A stretch of DNA of 64,000 nt, taken from NCBI GenBank assembly GCA_965218235.1, contig OZ244596.1, positions 620,001 to 684,000 of the forward strand. The letters run 5' to 3'. The position numbers and the translations under genes were made by a program. This stretch comes from CADCWK01 sp965218235 (GTDB taxonomy: Bacteria > Chloroflexota > Chloroflexia > Thermomicrobiales > UBA6265). The notes below the pieces were generated by a model. It made no database searches and was not told the origin of the DNA. It saw only the letters and a list, made by a program, of their open reading frames with translations. Below, piece after piece: positions 31,701 to 39,522 of the stretch. Position 1 is the first letter of the stretch, and every line of letters begins with the position of its first letter.

Positions 31701-32027
31701 ATGATCGCGGATGCCAGTTCGGCTCCGGGTGAGAGTGAGGTAATCAGGGAGTGGTTGAACTGGAGATCAGAGGAGATCGAACGACTCGTTAGCAGCATCG
31801 GGAACCGTCTGGATGATGAGCAGTGGAGTGAGCTGCGCGACCATCTCAGTATCAGTTTGCTGCACATGCACTTTAATCGTGCCTCGGGAATTGATCGTGA
31901 CGAGGAACTCAAGATGTACGCCTCAATCTCCAAAGCATTGCGTTGGATTGGCAGAGGCGCCACCGCTACGAAGCCACAGTCGCTAGGCATCACTCCATAC
32001 GGACAACACGGACAACATGGAGCATAG
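28794..32027 (+). CDS. Class I lanthipeptide dehydratase (LanB-like, full length)
   Basis: A 1077-residue protein combining the glutamylation domain (residues ~1-760, with RTKPTPFGLFSG-like 'RMKTRPTPFGLFSG') and the C-terminal elimination domain (from ~780, GSEWLYGKVYANS ... WFFIRFADPQSHIRLRL). It activates Ser/Thr of the precursor with glutamyl-tRNA and eliminates glutamate to give dehydro residues. Both domains are present in one chain, unlike split LanBs. It starts at GTG after GGAGGTCC and overlaps the transporter start by 11 bases. Confidence 0.92.
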   Translation: MAVRLDASDGAFRAQAPIMLRASVLPVDGIAELMATNIDQIISCRRDGDLFPYAALGLTEDQAMLFEEAIRFASRSLYGAIRKYASVQPKRAWETVASAIRYLVRMKTRPTPFGLFSGVCVLSLGDTTDVVMGRAREHRHSSRIDMRVLTQIGRKVEAQDAEHFSLYLNPTLLKYASRVHFQQFSYEGAQNAIRFGNVRVSSVVDELIVFLQGRVVPFQEVVSHLEGLRPGSAQDKITAFLKNLVTVGLLLTNVRPTLLGEPLDELIQVASRAPGHQANLGNLATALVQYDACPIGEGGDQLAILDGLIETMVDRLGGDSPLLQVDLALACEGTKIAESLTADAAKAAEILFQLGVATPRSYLLEAYAKEFGERFGEAAEVPILVLLDEHLGLGAPPTYTNPPHPTRSWTAPEPRLDFRDVKLVNLATQAIVNGSNMIELTDDMIAQLTEHEDWREQLPPTAEIFVSIVASSPDALRTGDYQVVVGASGTEHPAGRGFGRFVRVLPDAVRHDLRRLHTRTTNADDFIVAELTYDPLTPSAMNVAIRPNIVDYSIAVGVTPDQSLTQIPLQDIVVGLDQGKFYLRSRTLGKRIIIHEFHKVNTNAASNVVRFMIEIGRQVVYAQPVFDWRTANLLHHLPRVSYRNIVLSPERWSIRSDIIEEIGRGDLPGGLRAFVDEHRVKRYVYIADVDNRIMVDTCSDLGRQTILRELKKDTNGQLFLLEALPGPSDGWLMGPDGERYLGELLVPLERVPEPARAPARISRQPMTGTSEQNHQGFPLGSEWLYGKVYANSSLHKALIMRLFDDVVQPAATAGLIDKWFFIRFADPQSHIRLRLHVASLEDWTPAMKIMVDACNNMVDEGLATRILFDTYEPEYLRYGGADILPIVEKIFSVDSFYVVEKLRSGEEASETKGMSMALSLVRLAKDLGYRGSAAARLFALAAEDDPDARTSKYPAAALYPQEQLKQWGSMIADASSAPGESEVIREWLNWRSEEIERLVSSIGNRLDDEQWSELRDHLSISLLHMHFNRASGIDRDEELKMYASISKALRWIGRGATATKPQSLGITPYGQHGQHGA

Positions 32028-33876
32028 TCACCGGAAGCAACGGCCAATCCCAGCGATGAGAGACTGGTTGGCATCTGACAAGGTCCGCGGGCCGGCAGCA
32101 GCCACAAAACGTGTCCTGGCCTTGAGCTGGCATGTGGATCGCCGATTATTCGCTCTCATGGTTGCAAGCGTTGTTATTCAAAGCATGACACCGAGCGGCC
32201 AGGTCGTCTTGACGGGTCGGTTAGTGGACTCACTGATTGCCTATGTTGGCGGCGGTTCGTCAGTATCCAGGTCGTCAATTTATCTCCTTGTTGGTCTTCA
32301 GGTTGGCTTATTGATTATAGGATCAACGAGCCAGTTTCTCATTACTCTGGCCCAGCAGAATATCGGCGAAAAGATTAGTGTAGTGATTCATAAGGATATT
32401 GTTCGGCACGCCGGTACGCTCGATCTCGCGGCCTTCGAGGATGCCAGCTACTACGATCAGCTTCAGCAGGCCGAGCAAGAGGCGTCCAGCCGACCAGGAG
32501 CACTGCTACTAACCAGCATGTCAGTCATAGGTGCTGTCATCACCTTTGTCTCACTGTTTGCTGTCGTACTTTCGGTCTCGCCTGTGGTAGCAGTGCTGGT
32601 GCTCATTGCGCCAATACCAGCCGTTATCTCTTCGGTGAAATACAGTTGGATGCAGTTTCATCTAATGAAATGGCAGTCACCGATGCGACGCATGATGACC
32701 TATATTGCGAGCGTCATGACAAGTGACGGCCCGGCAAAGGAGGTCCGAGTGTTTGGGTCGCAGGAGACCCTTGCAGCTCGCTTCAACGATATTGCGGACA
32801 AATATCTCGCCGAACATCTGCGGTTGGTGAATCGGCGATTGGTGGCGGGGTTCACTTGGGGACTGGTTACCATAGCAAGTTATGCTGTCGTATTAGGATA
32901 CGTTGTCGTCTTGGCGCTCCGTGGAACGATTTCTCCAGGGTCGGTGATCGCGACGACCCAAGCTGCGGTCGAGGTGCAGAGCACCTTTCAAGCCTGGCTG
33001 TCCTCCATCCAAGCGTTGCAGGAAAACGGACTGTATCTCTCGAGTGTTACGCAGTTATTGGAACGCACGGCTGCCATGGCTGCACAGTCCCCGGTCGTTG
33101 GGGTGGAGACTGGTAAGTGGCAAAGAATCGAGTTTCATCACGTCGATTTTTCTTATCCATTGTCGGAGAATTCGGCAGTTGAGGACGTGAATCTGGTCAT
33201 CTGTCGAGGGGATCGTATAGCACTGGTGGGCGAAAATGGGGCTGGCAAGTCAACCATTGTAAAGTTGCTGTTACGCTTGTATCACCCGACACAGGGTTCT
33301 ATTACGATTGATGGGGTAAATCTGCGTCATGTAGATCCAGAATCCTACCGGAGTCTTGTGGGAACGATCTTCCAGGACTTCACGAAATATCAGTTAACGT
33401 TAGCCGAAAACGTCTCTCTGGGCGAACCGAAGGTGGTCCAGGGTGAGGGAGCCATTAGGGACGCGGTGAGTCTGGCGGGAGCCGCGCACATTCCCGCACG
33501 ATTACCGTTGGGATACGATGGAGTGCTGGGACGATGGTTTCAGGGCGGAACAGAACTCTCGGGTGGAGAGTGGCAACGAGTCGCTCTTGCTCGGAGCTTT
33601 GTTGGGCATCGAGATGTGCTTGTGCTTGACGAACCAGCTTCGGCGCTCGATCCTGTTGCTGAACACAGATTGTACGAGACGTTGAATCAGCATTTTGCTG
33701 ATCAAACCATAGTGTATGTGACTCATCGCATGAACGTTGCTAGAAAGGCGTCAACCATTGTAGTGTTTGATTCTGGACATATAGCAGAGTGTGGTAGTCA
33801 TCAGGAGTTGATCGAACGAGGCGGTGCATATGCCGAGATGTACAACGAACAGTTTAGGTCATACCAAGGTGATTAA
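32017..33876 (+). CDS. Lanthipeptide ABC exporter (LanT-like)
   Basis: A 619-residue half-transporter: six membrane helices in residues ~40-330, then the ATPase domain with GENGAGKST (Walker A), LSGGEWQRVALARS (signature) and VLVLDEPASALD (Walker B). There is no N-terminal C39 peptidase domain, so the leader must be removed by another enzyme, as in nisin-type systems. Its start overlaps the LanB stop. Downstream, another gene starts at once but is cut by an insertion sequence. Confidence 0.9.
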   Translation: MEHSHRKQRPIPAMRDWLASDKVRGPAAATKRVLALSWHVDRRLFALMVASVVIQSMTPSGQVVLTGRLVDSLIAYVGGGSSVSRSSIYLLVGLQVGLLIIGSTSQFLITLAQQNIGEKISVVIHKDIVRHAGTLDLAAFEDASYYDQLQQAEQEASSRPGALLLTSMSVIGAVITFVSLFAVVLSVSPVVAVLVLIAPIPAVISSVKYSWMQFHLMKWQSPMRRMMTYIASVMTSDGPAKEVRVFGSQETLAARFNDIADKYLAEHLRLVNRRLVAGFTWGLVTIASYAVVLGYVVVLALRGTISPGSVIATTQAAVEVQSTFQAWLSSIQALQENGLYLSSVTQLLERTAAMAAQSPVVGVETGKWQRIEFHHVDFSYPLSENSAVEDVNLVICRGDRIALVGENGAGKSTIVKLLLRLYHPTQGSITIDGVNLRHVDPESYRSLVGTIFQDFTKYQLTLAENVSLGEPKVVQGEGAIRDAVSLAGAAHIPARLPLGYDGVLGRWFQGGTELSGGEWQRVALARSFVGHRDVLVLDEPASALDPVAEHRLYETLNQHFADQTIVYVTHRMNVARKASTIVVFDSGHIAECGSHQELIERGGAYAEMYNEQFRSYQGD

Positions 33877-34037
33877 TGATGGGTAGACTCAATAAAACAG
33901 AATTGACGTTTGGGTGTCGTCCAGATGTACCGCGCTTTGCCAGTGACATGCTAAGTGCGATTGTGGGGAAGATGCTGGTCACTAGTACTCCGTGCAAGGT
34001 CATGTACTGGGTAGGAGAACGGGGTAGAGGTGTTTGA
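33876..34037 (+). pseudogene. Start of a lanthipeptide-locus gene truncated by IS630
   Basis: An ATG overlapping the transporter stop (TAATG) opens a frame MMGRLNKTELTFGCRPDVPR... of about 36 native codons, which runs into the IS left end at 33985 and stops at 34035 inside it. The continuation is not found beyond the IS right end, where phage sequence begins. A gene of the operon, perhaps protease or immunity, has therefore been lost. Confidence 0.5.
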
Positions 34038-34794
34038 GCGTGATCCGCGCGTCGGCGGACGTGAACTGCCAGTCAACGACCACCCGCGCGGCGTTCCGCT
34101 CGGTGACCCAGGCCGCGATCTCGGCGGCGAGCGTGTCCCGGTCGGCCAGGCGGCGGTCCAGACACTGGCGTCCCAACGCGCTCAACTCGATCTCAGCCAT
34201 GTTGAGCCAGGAGCCGTGCTTGGGGGTGTAGTGGACCTCCAGCTTGTCCCAGAGCCGCTTGGCCTCCGCTGGCGGGAAGGCCACGTAGAGGGAGGCGGGG
34301 TCATGGGTGTTGAGGTTGTCGAGCACGAGGACGATCCGCTCGGCGGTGGGGAACCGGAGGTCGATCAGCTCCCGGATGGCGTGGGCGAAGTCGACGCGGG
34401 TGCGCCGCTCGGTCACCGTCACGCCCCGTTGCCCCAGCAGGGGCGCGCACCAGAGGAAGACAGTGGCGGTGCCGTGGCGGACGTACTCAGTGTCGACGCG
34501 GGCCGGATGGCCGGGGATCCCCGGCAGGGGCGTCCGCGCCTCGCCGTGGAGCTCTTTGCTCCCCTCGTCGAAGCAGACCAGGGGTCGGGCGGGGTCAGGG
34601 GGGCGGGCGGAGACGTCCAGGACATCCTCCATTCGGGCCACGAACGTCGCATCCGCCGTTGGGGGGATGCACCAGTCCTGCTTCAGCCACGGCTTGAGGA
34701 CGTTTGTTTGAGCACGGTGCGGATGGTGTTGGGGGCGATGCCGTCGACGACCTCCAACGCGACCAGCCGCTGCGCCAGAAGCCGCAGCGTCCAC
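34000..34794 (-). CDS. IS630 transposase, DDE catalytic part
   Basis: This frame supplies the catalytic domain, from about NVLKPWLKQDWCIPP onward, with LVCFDEGSKEL (first Asp), IVLVLDNLNTHDP (second Asp) and the downstream Glu in HGSWLNMAEIELS. The first ~30 residues of the open frame overlap the helix-turn-helix frame and are not meaningful. Joining LKQT to NVLK at 34693-34712 requires a -1 shift over an A-rich CAAACAAAC run, which may be programmed, as in some IS630 elements, or may be a mutation. Confidence 0.8.
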   Translation of the reverse strand: MDAAASGAAAGRVGGRRRHRPQHHPHRAQTNVLKPWLKQDWCIPPTADATFVARMEDVLDVSARPPDPARPLVCFDEGSKELHGEARTPLPGIPGHPARVDTEYVRHGTATVFLWCAPLLGQRGVTVTERRTRVDFAHAIRELIDLRFPTAERIVLVLDNLNTHDPASLYVAFPPAEAKRLWDKLEVHYTPKHGSWLNMAEIELSALGRQCLDRRLADRDTLAAEIAAWVTERNAARVVVDWQFTSADARITLKHLYPVLLPST

Positions 34795-35138
34795 CGCGCC
34801 TGCCCCGTGGGGGGCGCAGAGCAGGCGACGGCCACGAGGCGGGCCTCCTGGGCCCCGTCGAGCCGGCGCGGGCGGGGGCCGGTCGGGCGGCGGTGGAGCG
34901 CGTCGTCCAGCCCGGACTCCGCCCAGCGGCGGCGCACCCGCGCGACCGTCGCGAGACTGACCTCGACCGCCTCGGCGGTCCGAGCGTCGGACCAGGCGGG
35001 GCCGTCAGCCCCCGCGTCGGTCTTGAGCAGGATGCGGGCGTGGGCCAGCGTGCGGGCCGGGGCGGCCCCGGCGGCCAGCAGGTCACGGAGCACCGTCCGT
35101 TCGGCGGGCAGCAGGCGGACGGGGGACCGTTTCACCAT
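34683..35138 (-). CDS. IS630 transposase, N-terminal helix-turn-helix part
   Basis: The frame carries the paired helix-turn-helix region that binds the IS ends (MVKRSPVRLLPAERTVLRDL, then ARTAEAVEVSLATVARVRRRW and TLRLLAQRLVALEVVDGIA). ATG at 35138 is chosen; earlier ATGs at 35156 and 35219 lie closer to or inside the terminal repeat. The frame ends at 34683 after LKQTSSSRG, while the DDE part continues in the -1 frame near 34700. Confidence 0.75.
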   Translation of the reverse strand: MVKRSPVRLLPAERTVLRDLLAAGAAPARTLAHARILLKTDAGADGPAWSDARTAEAVEVSLATVARVRRRWAESGLDDALHRRPTGPRPRRLDGAQEARLVAVACSAPPTGQARWTLRLLAQRLVALEVVDGIAPNTIRTVLKQTSSSRG

Positions 35139-35213
35139 GGTAGGGCTCCTGAGCATGAGACGTGGGATCAACCCGCCCAGCCTACGCCCGACCCAACCAC
35201 GCGTCAAACCACC

Positions 35214-35241
35214 TTGCACGGAGTACTAGGTTTGCTACAAT
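35214..35241 (+). promoter_or_regulatory. Hybrid promoter made by the IS end and a phage -10
   Basis: TTGCAC (35214-35219), inside the IS right terminal repeat, lies 16 bases from TACAAT (35236-35241), which belongs to the phage's TTGCTACAAT element. The gene at 35263 starts 21 bases later. The IS has thus landed so as to supply a -35 box. Confidence 0.5.
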
Positions 35242-35262
35242 AGAGCTACATCAAACCCTGCT

Positions 35263-35670
35263 ATGCCATTCAGCCGTCCCTCCCTCTATCGCGCCAAAGA
35301 CATCATCAACCAGCTGTTCAATCCTGACACCAACAAGCTCACGGTCGATACGACCCTGGGTGAGCGGATCGCCGGCGAGGATCTGGTCAACGACGTCCAG
35401 AAAGTCGAAGAACGCTTCCAGCCGACCAACCTTACCGCGGCCGCAACGACGGTGATCAAGACGGGCGCTGGTGTCCTGCACTCCATCGTCATCAACGCAA
35501 CGGCGGCCGGCTCAATCACCCTCTACGACAACACTGCCGCGTCCGGCGTCAAGATCGGCACGCTCAAAGCCTCGATCGGGGAGAACACCTACACCTACAA
35601 CGGCACCTTCTCGACCGGCCTGACGGTCGTGCTGGCGGCCGCGAGCGACGTCACGGTGATGTGGCGCTAA
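35263..35670 (+). CDS. Phage structural protein candidate
   Basis: A 135-residue protein. The N-terminal ~50 residues are helical and polar; the rest is a beta-rich domain (SIVINATAAGSITLYDNTAA, then TLKASIGENTYTYNGTFSTG and TVVLAAASDVTVMW), the pattern of small phage head or tail decoration domains. It opens the second structural unit right after the cargo. Exact role unknown. Confidence 0.55.
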   Translation: MPFSRPSLYRAKDIINQLFNPDTNKLTVDTTLGERIAGEDLVNDVQKVEERFQPTNLTAAATTVIKTGAGVLHSIVINATAAGSITLYDNTAASGVKIGTLKASIGENTYTYNGTFSTGLTVVLAAASDVTVMWR

Positions 35671-35678
35671 GGAGACCT

Positions 35679-35936
35679 ATGACCCAAACCCAGGACAACT
35701 ACCAGTTTCATATTGAAGACGGCATCGTCATCGTCGACTACACCTTCGCCGGTCTTGAGACGCAGATCCAGCGACTCGCCGGATTGCCTCTCGATGACGA
35801 GGCGGCCTTGACTGCGGCGATCGCCGACTACGGTCGGGCCTATAAAGTTGGCCTTGAACAGGAGAAGGCGACCGTAACTCCATCGAGCAAGGTCGAGGCC
35901 CTCCAGAACCAGAGCAGGCTGATCGAGGAGGCCTAG
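35679..35936 (+). CDS. Hypothetical 85-residue protein
   Basis: ATG 35679 follows AAGGAG and is preferred to an upstream in-frame ATG at 35661. The product is acidic with an early beta segment (IVIVDYTFAGLE) and a helical rest. It ends at the base before the next gene's GTG. Likely a small structural or chaperone protein of the tail unit. Confidence 0.45.
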   Translation: MTQTQDNYQFHIEDGIVIVDYTFAGLETQIQRLAGLPLDDEAALTAAIADYGRAYKVGLEQEKATVTPSSKVEALQNQSRLIEEA

Positions 35937-37877
35937 GTGCCTCGCCAGATCGTCTCTGCCTATCCAGCGGTCCTCGACTTCTCGGGGGCAGCATCGAACG
36001 TCGCGTCAGTTCCGTATGTGTTCCCGACCGACGCCTTCACCGTTACCTTCCGCTACAAGGCGAAAGTGATGGGAGCTCTTGGGATCGCTACCAACATGTT
36101 CGCGGCCAACGAAGGCTGGTTCTTCATGGCGGGGAGCTTCAGCGCTCAACGGCAAGCCACCAACGACTTCCAGATCTACGCCTATCTCAACGCCCCTAAC
36201 AACTTCGCTGGTCCGCGCCGCCTCCGGTTCCGCAACTTATATCAGCCCAATGGGGATGGCAACTGGCACACCCGGGCTTGGGTGATCTATGTCGAAGGTG
36301 GCACCGCCAAGTGTGACGAGTACGAGGATGGAGTGAAGCTTGGTAACACCCACCTAGTGGACTACACCGGAGACACCAACATTCCAAATGGGAGCCTCAG
36401 CTTCGGGAAGAGCCAGACGGTCAACTTCAATGGCCTGATGGCCCGAGTCCGAATCTACAACCGGCGACTGACCGCGTCCGAGGTTGCGCAGGACCATTTT
36501 GGTCGCCTTCCCTACGCTCCTGACGCGAACTGGCGTTTGAGTGAAGGGGTTGGCCCTACGATCGTGGACTCCTCGGGCAATGGCAACAACGGCGTTCTGA
36601 CCGGTGGGAGTTACAGCGCCGATGTGCCGATGAAGGCGCGCAGGGCGCTCAACGGCAACCTACTTGAGAACGGCGACTTTGAATTCGTCCCGCCATTTGT
36701 GGCACTCCAGACAAGTTCGGGAAGATGGGTCGATGGGACGGCCATAGGATCCACCACGAACGATCTGTTCAAGGTCTCGGTAGGCTTCGGCAACGGCGGG
36801 GGAGAGATCGGATTTGACTCGACGGTGAAGTACGCCGGTCAGCGCGCGCTTTACCTGCACAACCAGCCGGGTGGCTACGTTGAGGCGCGTCTGGACGCGT
36901 CGTCCTACTACCAGGCCCGCGGCCAGCAACTGCTTCCGAATACGGCCTATGTGCTGGCGTTCCGGATGAAGACGGAGTTGGTCGGTGGGGACGCGTCTGG
37001 CACTAACGACGGCGCATTCATGCAGTACCTGGTGGCAAGCGCGCTCGGCTCGGCGTCAGGTAGCTTTGGTACTACCCGTGTGCGTAGCGCGACCGACTGG
37101 ACCGAGTACTCGCTCGCGTTCACCACTGGCCCAACCGCAGCCTGGGGACACCCGGAGATGCGCCTCTATGGACACACCGGCACAATCGACACGCTGGAAA
37201 TGAAAGCCTGGTTCGATAACCTCTCGCTTGTCCAGGCCAACCTGGTGTCACGGCAGCTGATCACCGGACCCTTCCGTCAGCCGATCAGCAACCTGATCCG
37301 CAACGGCGACTTTGAATTCTTCCCAGCACTCGTCGCTCCGACCAACGTCAGTCAGCAGTACGTCGACGGCACCGCGGCCGGCTCGGCATCAGCTTCACAG
37401 TACGGCGCCTGGGCAACAGTCTCGATCGGGGCAGGAGGCAATGCCTCGTTCGACCCCACAGTCTCCCACTCCGGCAAAGCCAGCATGAAGCTCGATCTGC
37501 CGCTGATCACCAGTAGCGCGGTCATCTCTCAGGCGAAGTCAGGTACGTCTCCGATTTCGGCTGACATTATGGAAATGCTGCCAAGCATCCAGTACCGGCT
37601 CACGGGCTGGCTCAAGACCGCCAACGTCCCAGCCAACGGCGCGTTCATTGACCTGCGAGAGTACAGCGGTGCACGAGCAGCCCTTACTACCACATCAACG
37701 ACGAAGGTCGGTGGGACAGTTGACTGGATCCAGGTGAGTGCGACGATCACAACTACGGCGACCACGCGGTTTGGTCAGATCCTGCTTCGCAACGGCACGC
37801 CTGGTAACGTCTGCACCGCTTGGTTTGACGACCTTGTGTTGACGCCGATGGTGCCGATCGATCGATCTGCAGCATAG
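35937..37877 (+). CDS. LamG/carbohydrate-binding tail or fibre protein
   Basis: A 646-residue protein starting with GTG. Residues ~10-200 are a LamG/concanavalin-like domain (FTVTFRYKAK ... DGVKLGNTHLVDYTG ... GLMARVRIYNRRLTASEVAQDHFG). A linker with the 'DSSGNGNNGVLTGG' pattern follows. Two related carbohydrate-binding-like repeats start at NLLENGDFEF (~240) and NLIRNGDFEF (~450), each ending in a W-F-D-x-L strand. Such modules bind polysaccharides, so this is likely an accessory receptor-binding protein. No catalytic motif is seen. It ends the unit before the CBASS cargo. Confidence 0.75.
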   Translation: MPRQIVSAYPAVLDFSGAASNVASVPYVFPTDAFTVTFRYKAKVMGALGIATNMFAANEGWFFMAGSFSAQRQATNDFQIYAYLNAPNNFAGPRRLRFRNLYQPNGDGNWHTRAWVIYVEGGTAKCDEYEDGVKLGNTHLVDYTGDTNIPNGSLSFGKSQTVNFNGLMARVRIYNRRLTASEVAQDHFGRLPYAPDANWRLSEGVGPTIVDSSGNGNNGVLTGGSYSADVPMKARRALNGNLLENGDFEFVPPFVALQTSSGRWVDGTAIGSTTNDLFKVSVGFGNGGGEIGFDSTVKYAGQRALYLHNQPGGYVEARLDASSYYQARGQQLLPNTAYVLAFRMKTELVGGDASGTNDGAFMQYLVASALGSASGSFGTTRVRSATDWTEYSLAFTTGPTAAWGHPEMRLYGHTGTIDTLEMKAWFDNLSLVQANLVSRQLITGPFRQPISNLIRNGDFEFFPALVAPTNVSQQYVDGTAAGSASASQYGAWATVSIGAGGNASFDPTVSHSGKASMKLDLPLITSSAVISQAKSGTSPISADIMEMLPSIQYRLTGWLKTANVPANGAFIDLREYSGARAALTTTSTTKVGGTVDWIQVSATITTTATTRFGQILLRNGTPGNVCTAWFDDLVLTPMVPIDRSAA

Positions 37878-37971
37878 GGTAAGTCCTGACGTCATTAAGA
37901 GCATCGCTGGATCCCGAAGAACGAAGGAGTCAAGTCGATTCCGGCATTCAATTGGAAGCACCGACCGCCCC

Positions 37972-37999
37972 TTCGCAATGAACCGAAACAAGCTATACT
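37972..37999 (+). promoter_or_regulatory. Candidate promoter of the CBASS operon
   Basis: TTCGCA (37972-37977) and TATACT (37994-37999) with a 16-base spacer, 48 bases ahead of the GTG at 38047. The 170-base gap between the tail gene and the CBASS operon is AT-richer than its surroundings. Confidence 0.45.
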
Positions 38000-38046
38000 T
38001 GACCAATACGAATGAGTGTTCTTTTTAGTGAAGAGAGACAGCCGAC

Positions 38047-39018
38047 GTGGTTCAGTCACTGATCGGTCATCAGCATATCCTGTCGTTTGCTGAGGATCGG
38101 GTCGATCTGAGACGGGATGATGTTCGCAAGTACCGTCAGCAGGTCCAGCGACTTCGATCGCGTCTTGAGTCCTATATCAATGAGCATCCTGACTTCGACC
38201 TCATCAAGATGCTTAACTCGGGTAGCGTCGCCAAGGGGACGGCGCTCAAGACGATCAATGACATGGACGTCGCGGTATACGTCGAGGCATCCGCCGCGCC
38301 GCAGGATGACCGCCGGCTCGTGTCGTGGCTGGAGGAACGTCTCCGCGAGGCTTATTCAAACCTGGACGACGACCAGTTCGAGCCGCAGGATCACTGCGTC
38401 ACACTCAAGTTCCGGACGAGCGGACTTGACGTCGACGTCGTGCCAGTGCTGTACGACGGTCTCGATGACGACTTCGGCTACCTCGTCACGAAGGGGAGTG
38501 GGGCCCGGGTGCTTACAAGCATCCCAGCCCACCTGACGTTCATCCGCAGCCGCAAGCAGGTCAACCATCCCCATGTCGCTCGGCTAATTCGCCTGATCAA
38601 GTGGTGGGTTAAACAGGAGAAGCAGGCCTCTGACGACTTTCGGTTCAAGTCGTTCATGGTCGAGCTGATCGTGGCTCATTTGGTCGACAGCGGCTTGGAC
38701 ACGAGTGATTACCCGGACGCCATGGAAGCCTTCTTCCTCTTCCTGCTGCAGACGGAACTACAGGAACGGATCGCGTTCACGGATCACTACACGCTCGATG
38801 AGGTGGCCATCGCCTCTGGGGCTGTGATTGAGATCGTCGACCCGATCAACCCAGAGAACAACGTGGCGCAGCGGTACACCGAGGATCATCGCCGGATGAT
38901 TGTGGATGCCGCTCAGCGAGCTTTCGATGCGTTGTCCGAGGCTCGCTACGCTGACACCAAGGGGCGCGCAGTTGAATGCTGGCAGGACGTCCTTGGTAGT
39001 GACTTCCGAGGGGAGTAA
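38047..39018 (+). CDS. CD-NTase (CBASS cyclic oligonucleotide synthase)
   Basis: A 323-residue nucleotidyltransferase that makes a cyclic nucleotide signal on phage infection. The catalytic signature is LNSGSVAKGTAL (GS motif, residues ~58-69) followed by NDMDVAVYV (DxD), with the third acidic residue in GLDVDVVPVLYD. The C-terminal OAS1-like helical domain follows. It is the first of four tightly packed genes with HORMA, TRIP13-like and TIR-SAVED products, which identifies a type III CBASS. It starts at GTG with a weak GAGAG upstream. Confidence 0.92.
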   Translation: MVQSLIGHQHILSFAEDRVDLRRDDVRKYRQQVQRLRSRLESYINEHPDFDLIKMLNSGSVAKGTALKTINDMDVAVYVEASAAPQDDRRLVSWLEERLREAYSNLDDDQFEPQDHCVTLKFRTSGLDVDVVPVLYDGLDDDFGYLVTKGSGARVLTSIPAHLTFIRSRKQVNHPHVARLIRLIKWWVKQEKQASDDFRFKSFMVELIVAHLVDSGLDTSDYPDAMEAFFLFLLQTELQERIAFTDHYTLDEVAIASGAVIEIVDPINPENNVAQRYTEDHRRMIVDAAQRAFDALSEARYADTKGRAVECWQDVLGSDFRGE

Positions 39019-39021
39019 CGC

Positions 39022-39522
39022 ATGACGTCCACTACGACGAGGTCGTCGTCCTTTACGCGGACGGACGCCAAGTACCTGGCGTCGAAGGTCGGCGCTGACC
39101 TGCATCAGCTCCGCCGGCTGTTCGGCAAGCCCTCAGAAGAGGACATCGCCGAGTATCTGGAGGAGCTCACCACCCTCTTAGCGGGGGGCTACCTGTCCTA
39201 CGTTGAGTATGGATTTCGGAAGGGTAATGACTGGGTGTATTGCCATCGCTACACCGCCAGTCAGCTGCTCGCCAACACCGACGATCGGCCAGGTGGGGTA
39301 CTACCCCGCTCCGTCGGAGATGCATCGTTCTATTCGTATCTTTCCCGATCGACGGCCTGGAGCAACCTCACCGCGTCTGATCGGGAGCGAATTCTAGCGG
39401 CGATCCCGGTGAAGCGTACCGGTGCACCGCTCCCGGGGACGACGGGTGGCAACTGGGTCGAGGACCGCACCTATGGCAGCAACGGCGTCGGAGTGACACG
39501 AAAGGTCTATCGCCAAGTATGA
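39022..39522 (+). CDS. Bacterial HORMA-domain protein (CBASS regulator)
   Basis: The 166-residue protein starts with STTTRSSSFTRTDAKYLASK and continues with EELTTLLAGGYLSYVEYGF, the recognisable pattern of bacterial HORMA family proteins of type III CBASS. These bind peptide closure motifs, change shape, and activate the neighbouring CD-NTase. The Gly/Trp-rich C-terminal end matches the safety-belt region. It lies three bases after the CD-NTase stop and overlaps the ATPase gene by four bases. Confidence 0.88.
   Translation: MTSTTTRSSSFTRTDAKYLASKVGADLHQLRRLFGKPSEEDIAEYLEELTTLLAGGYLSYVEYGFRKGNDWVYCHRYTASQLLANTDDRPGGVLPRSVGDASFYSYLSRSTAWSNLTASDRERILAAIPVKRTGAPLPGTTGGNWVEDRTYGSNGVGVTRKVYRQV

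Larger units (their letters stand above)
33985..35226 (-). mobile_element. IS630-family insertion sequence (1242 bases)
   Basis: Exact 16-base terminal inverted repeats, GTACTCCGTGCAAGGT (33985-34000) and its complement (35211-35226), are flanked by TA on both sides (33983-33984 and 35227-35228), the target duplication of IS630/Tc1-type elements. The DNA is distinctly GC-richer than the lanthipeptide genes. The transposase is on the minus strand in two overlapping frames. Confidence 0.92.

Noticed and set aside
34030..35229. A 399-codon frame on the plus strand of the IS element
   Set aside because: It is the GC-rich antisense of the transposase, is rich in Arg/Gly/Pro/Ala and has no domain pattern.
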